Origin: a bacterium
GTDB taxonomy: Bacteria > Vulcanimicrobiota > Xenobia > Xenobiales > JADMJV01
Reading direction: 5' to 3'
DNA: 49,843 nucleotides
Assembly: GCA_018266105.1 (NCBI GenBank)
Contig: JAFEBA010000036.1
Location: forward strand, 1-49,843
Under the pieces are notes generated by a model. That model made no database searches. It was not told the DNA's origin and saw only the letters and a program-made list of their open reading frames with translations. This document shows, piece by piece, positions 49,252 through 49,843 of the stretch. The position numbers and the translations under genes are program-made. The stretch's first letter is position 1; each line of letters starts with the position of its first letter.

Positions 49252-49698
49252 ATGCAACTCTCCATCGCCCGCAACTACGACGCCGAAACTCCTCAGCAGC
49301 GTGAAGCCCACCGTCAGGCCCGCCGCATCCAGTATGACGTGCAACTGGTGGCCTCCGCCCTGACTCAGGCTGACAACGGTCGCTCCGACCGAAATCCCGA
49401 GAGCGAGAAGGTCGAGTTGTCGGATGCCTACGTCCGCCACCACGAAAGCTTCGGTTACAACCATTTCTCCAAGCTAACAGGCAGCATGTCCAAGGCCGAG
49501 GGACAGCTCCAGAAGCTCGAAGCCCGGGGAGTTCACCAGTACGAATGGCTAGAACTCTCCCCACCGGCCTGTCAGCCCTACCAAATGGGTTCTTTCGATG
49601 TTGCCTTCCGACGCGAAGGAAACGAGGAAGTCTATCGATCCGGAGAGATGAGCTTGCGGATCAACCCGTCCCTGGGAACCCTGACCCTGACCGATTAA
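49252..49698 (+). CDS. Hypothetical protein, 148 aa, cytoplasmic
   Basis: No signal or membrane segment. The first 60 residues are charged and helical (AETPQQREAHRQARRIQYDVQLVASALTQA), and the C-terminal half is likely beta-rich (GSFDVAFRREGNEEVYRSGEMSLRINPSLGTLTLTD). There is no ribosome-binding site before the ATG; a poor -10-like CAGACT lies 6 nt upstream, matching the leaderless spacing seen elsewhere. The composition of the first part recalls the small unknown gene at 23774 but I see no clear homology. No family recognised. Confidence 0.6.
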   Translation: MQLSIARNYDAETPQQREAHRQARRIQYDVQLVASALTQADNGRSDRNPESEKVELSDAYVRHHESFGYNHFSKLTGSMSKAEGQLQKLEARGVHQYEWLELSPPACQPYQMGSFDVAFRREGNEEVYRSGEMSLRINPSLGTLTLTD

Positions 49699-49843
49699 AG
49701 TTCTGAATCGCATGCCGTCTCACTGCCTGGAGTGACGGGAAAGACCCCCGGTGGCCTCCAAAGGCCGTCGCCAAATATGCGACAAAAACTATACAGAAAC
49801 GATTCAAGTTTAACAAGAGCCACCAGTAGCATTGCCTCTTACC

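Noticed and set aside
1..49843. tRNA, rRNA, transposase, integrase or prophage genes
   Set aside because: None was recognised in either strand; no cloverleaf with a GTTCRANYC-like loop and no DDE or tyrosine recombinase motif was found.

Overview
The window reads as a gene-dense stretch of chromosome (about 44 genes) from a free-living, GC-rich, diderm bacterium. An outer membrane is implied by a two-partner-secretion exoprotein, an RND efflux pump with two TolC-like channels, and a type IV pilus/type II secretion pseudopilin set. No rRNA, tRNA, insertion sequence, phage gene or CRISPR array was seen, and the taxon cannot be fixed from sequence alone. Many genes match no family I recognise, which suggests a poorly sampled, environmental lineage. 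This is inference.

Layout. 1-8045: a partial fatty-acid hydroxylase-like gene, an FAD-dependent oxidoreductase, a tiny DUF3309-like peptide, then an operon arsR-dabA-dabB-dabB2. The operon encodes an energy-coupled CO2/bicarbonate uptake complex; all four zinc ligands of DabA are recognisable, and there are two membrane subunits. 8023-13170 (minus): a 1715-aa filamentous-haemagglutinin-type exoprotein with 200-residue tandem repeats and no partner transporter in view. 13304-15653: a membrane-anchored protein made of two flagellar rod/hook (FlgG)-like units, and a TPR membrane protein. 15779-23467: an efflux operon (small exported protein, adaptor, two tandem TolC paralogues, RND pump) ended by a very strong hairpin terminator. 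23774-28510: mostly unknown genes, including a minus-strand cluster with a possible GHKL/Hsp90-like gene broken by one frameshift, and a perfect palindrome in front of a membrane-protein gene. 28533-33384: a YkgJ-type cysteine-cluster protein divergent from a Tat-exported periplasmic aldehyde oxidoreductase (paoABC). 33568-36691: an exported clan-CD (caspase-like) TPR protein and a receiver domain lacking its phospho-acceptor. 36896-42186: a PilC/GspF platform protein divergent from four overlapping pseudopilin-like genes, the first fused to a TolB-like propeller. 42181-44223 (minus): arsM, arsR, marR and a PPOX/F420-type flavoprotein. 44305-45300: a bacterial nitric oxide synthase. 45558-49698: small unknowns, a DUF6159 membrane protein and a PilZ (c-di-GMP) protein.

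How it works together. The recurring themes are the cell surface and its control (exoprotein, pseudopili, PilZ, FlgG-like protein), redox and toxic-compound handling (aldehyde oxidase, arsenic methylation, NO synthase, efflux) and inorganic carbon supply. Two genome-wide habits stand out. Several genes have a promoter -10 box only about 6-7 nt before the ATG (leaderless). Most convergent gene pairs overlap or abut at their 3' ends. TTG and GTG starts are common and are often embedded in the stop codon of the previous gene.
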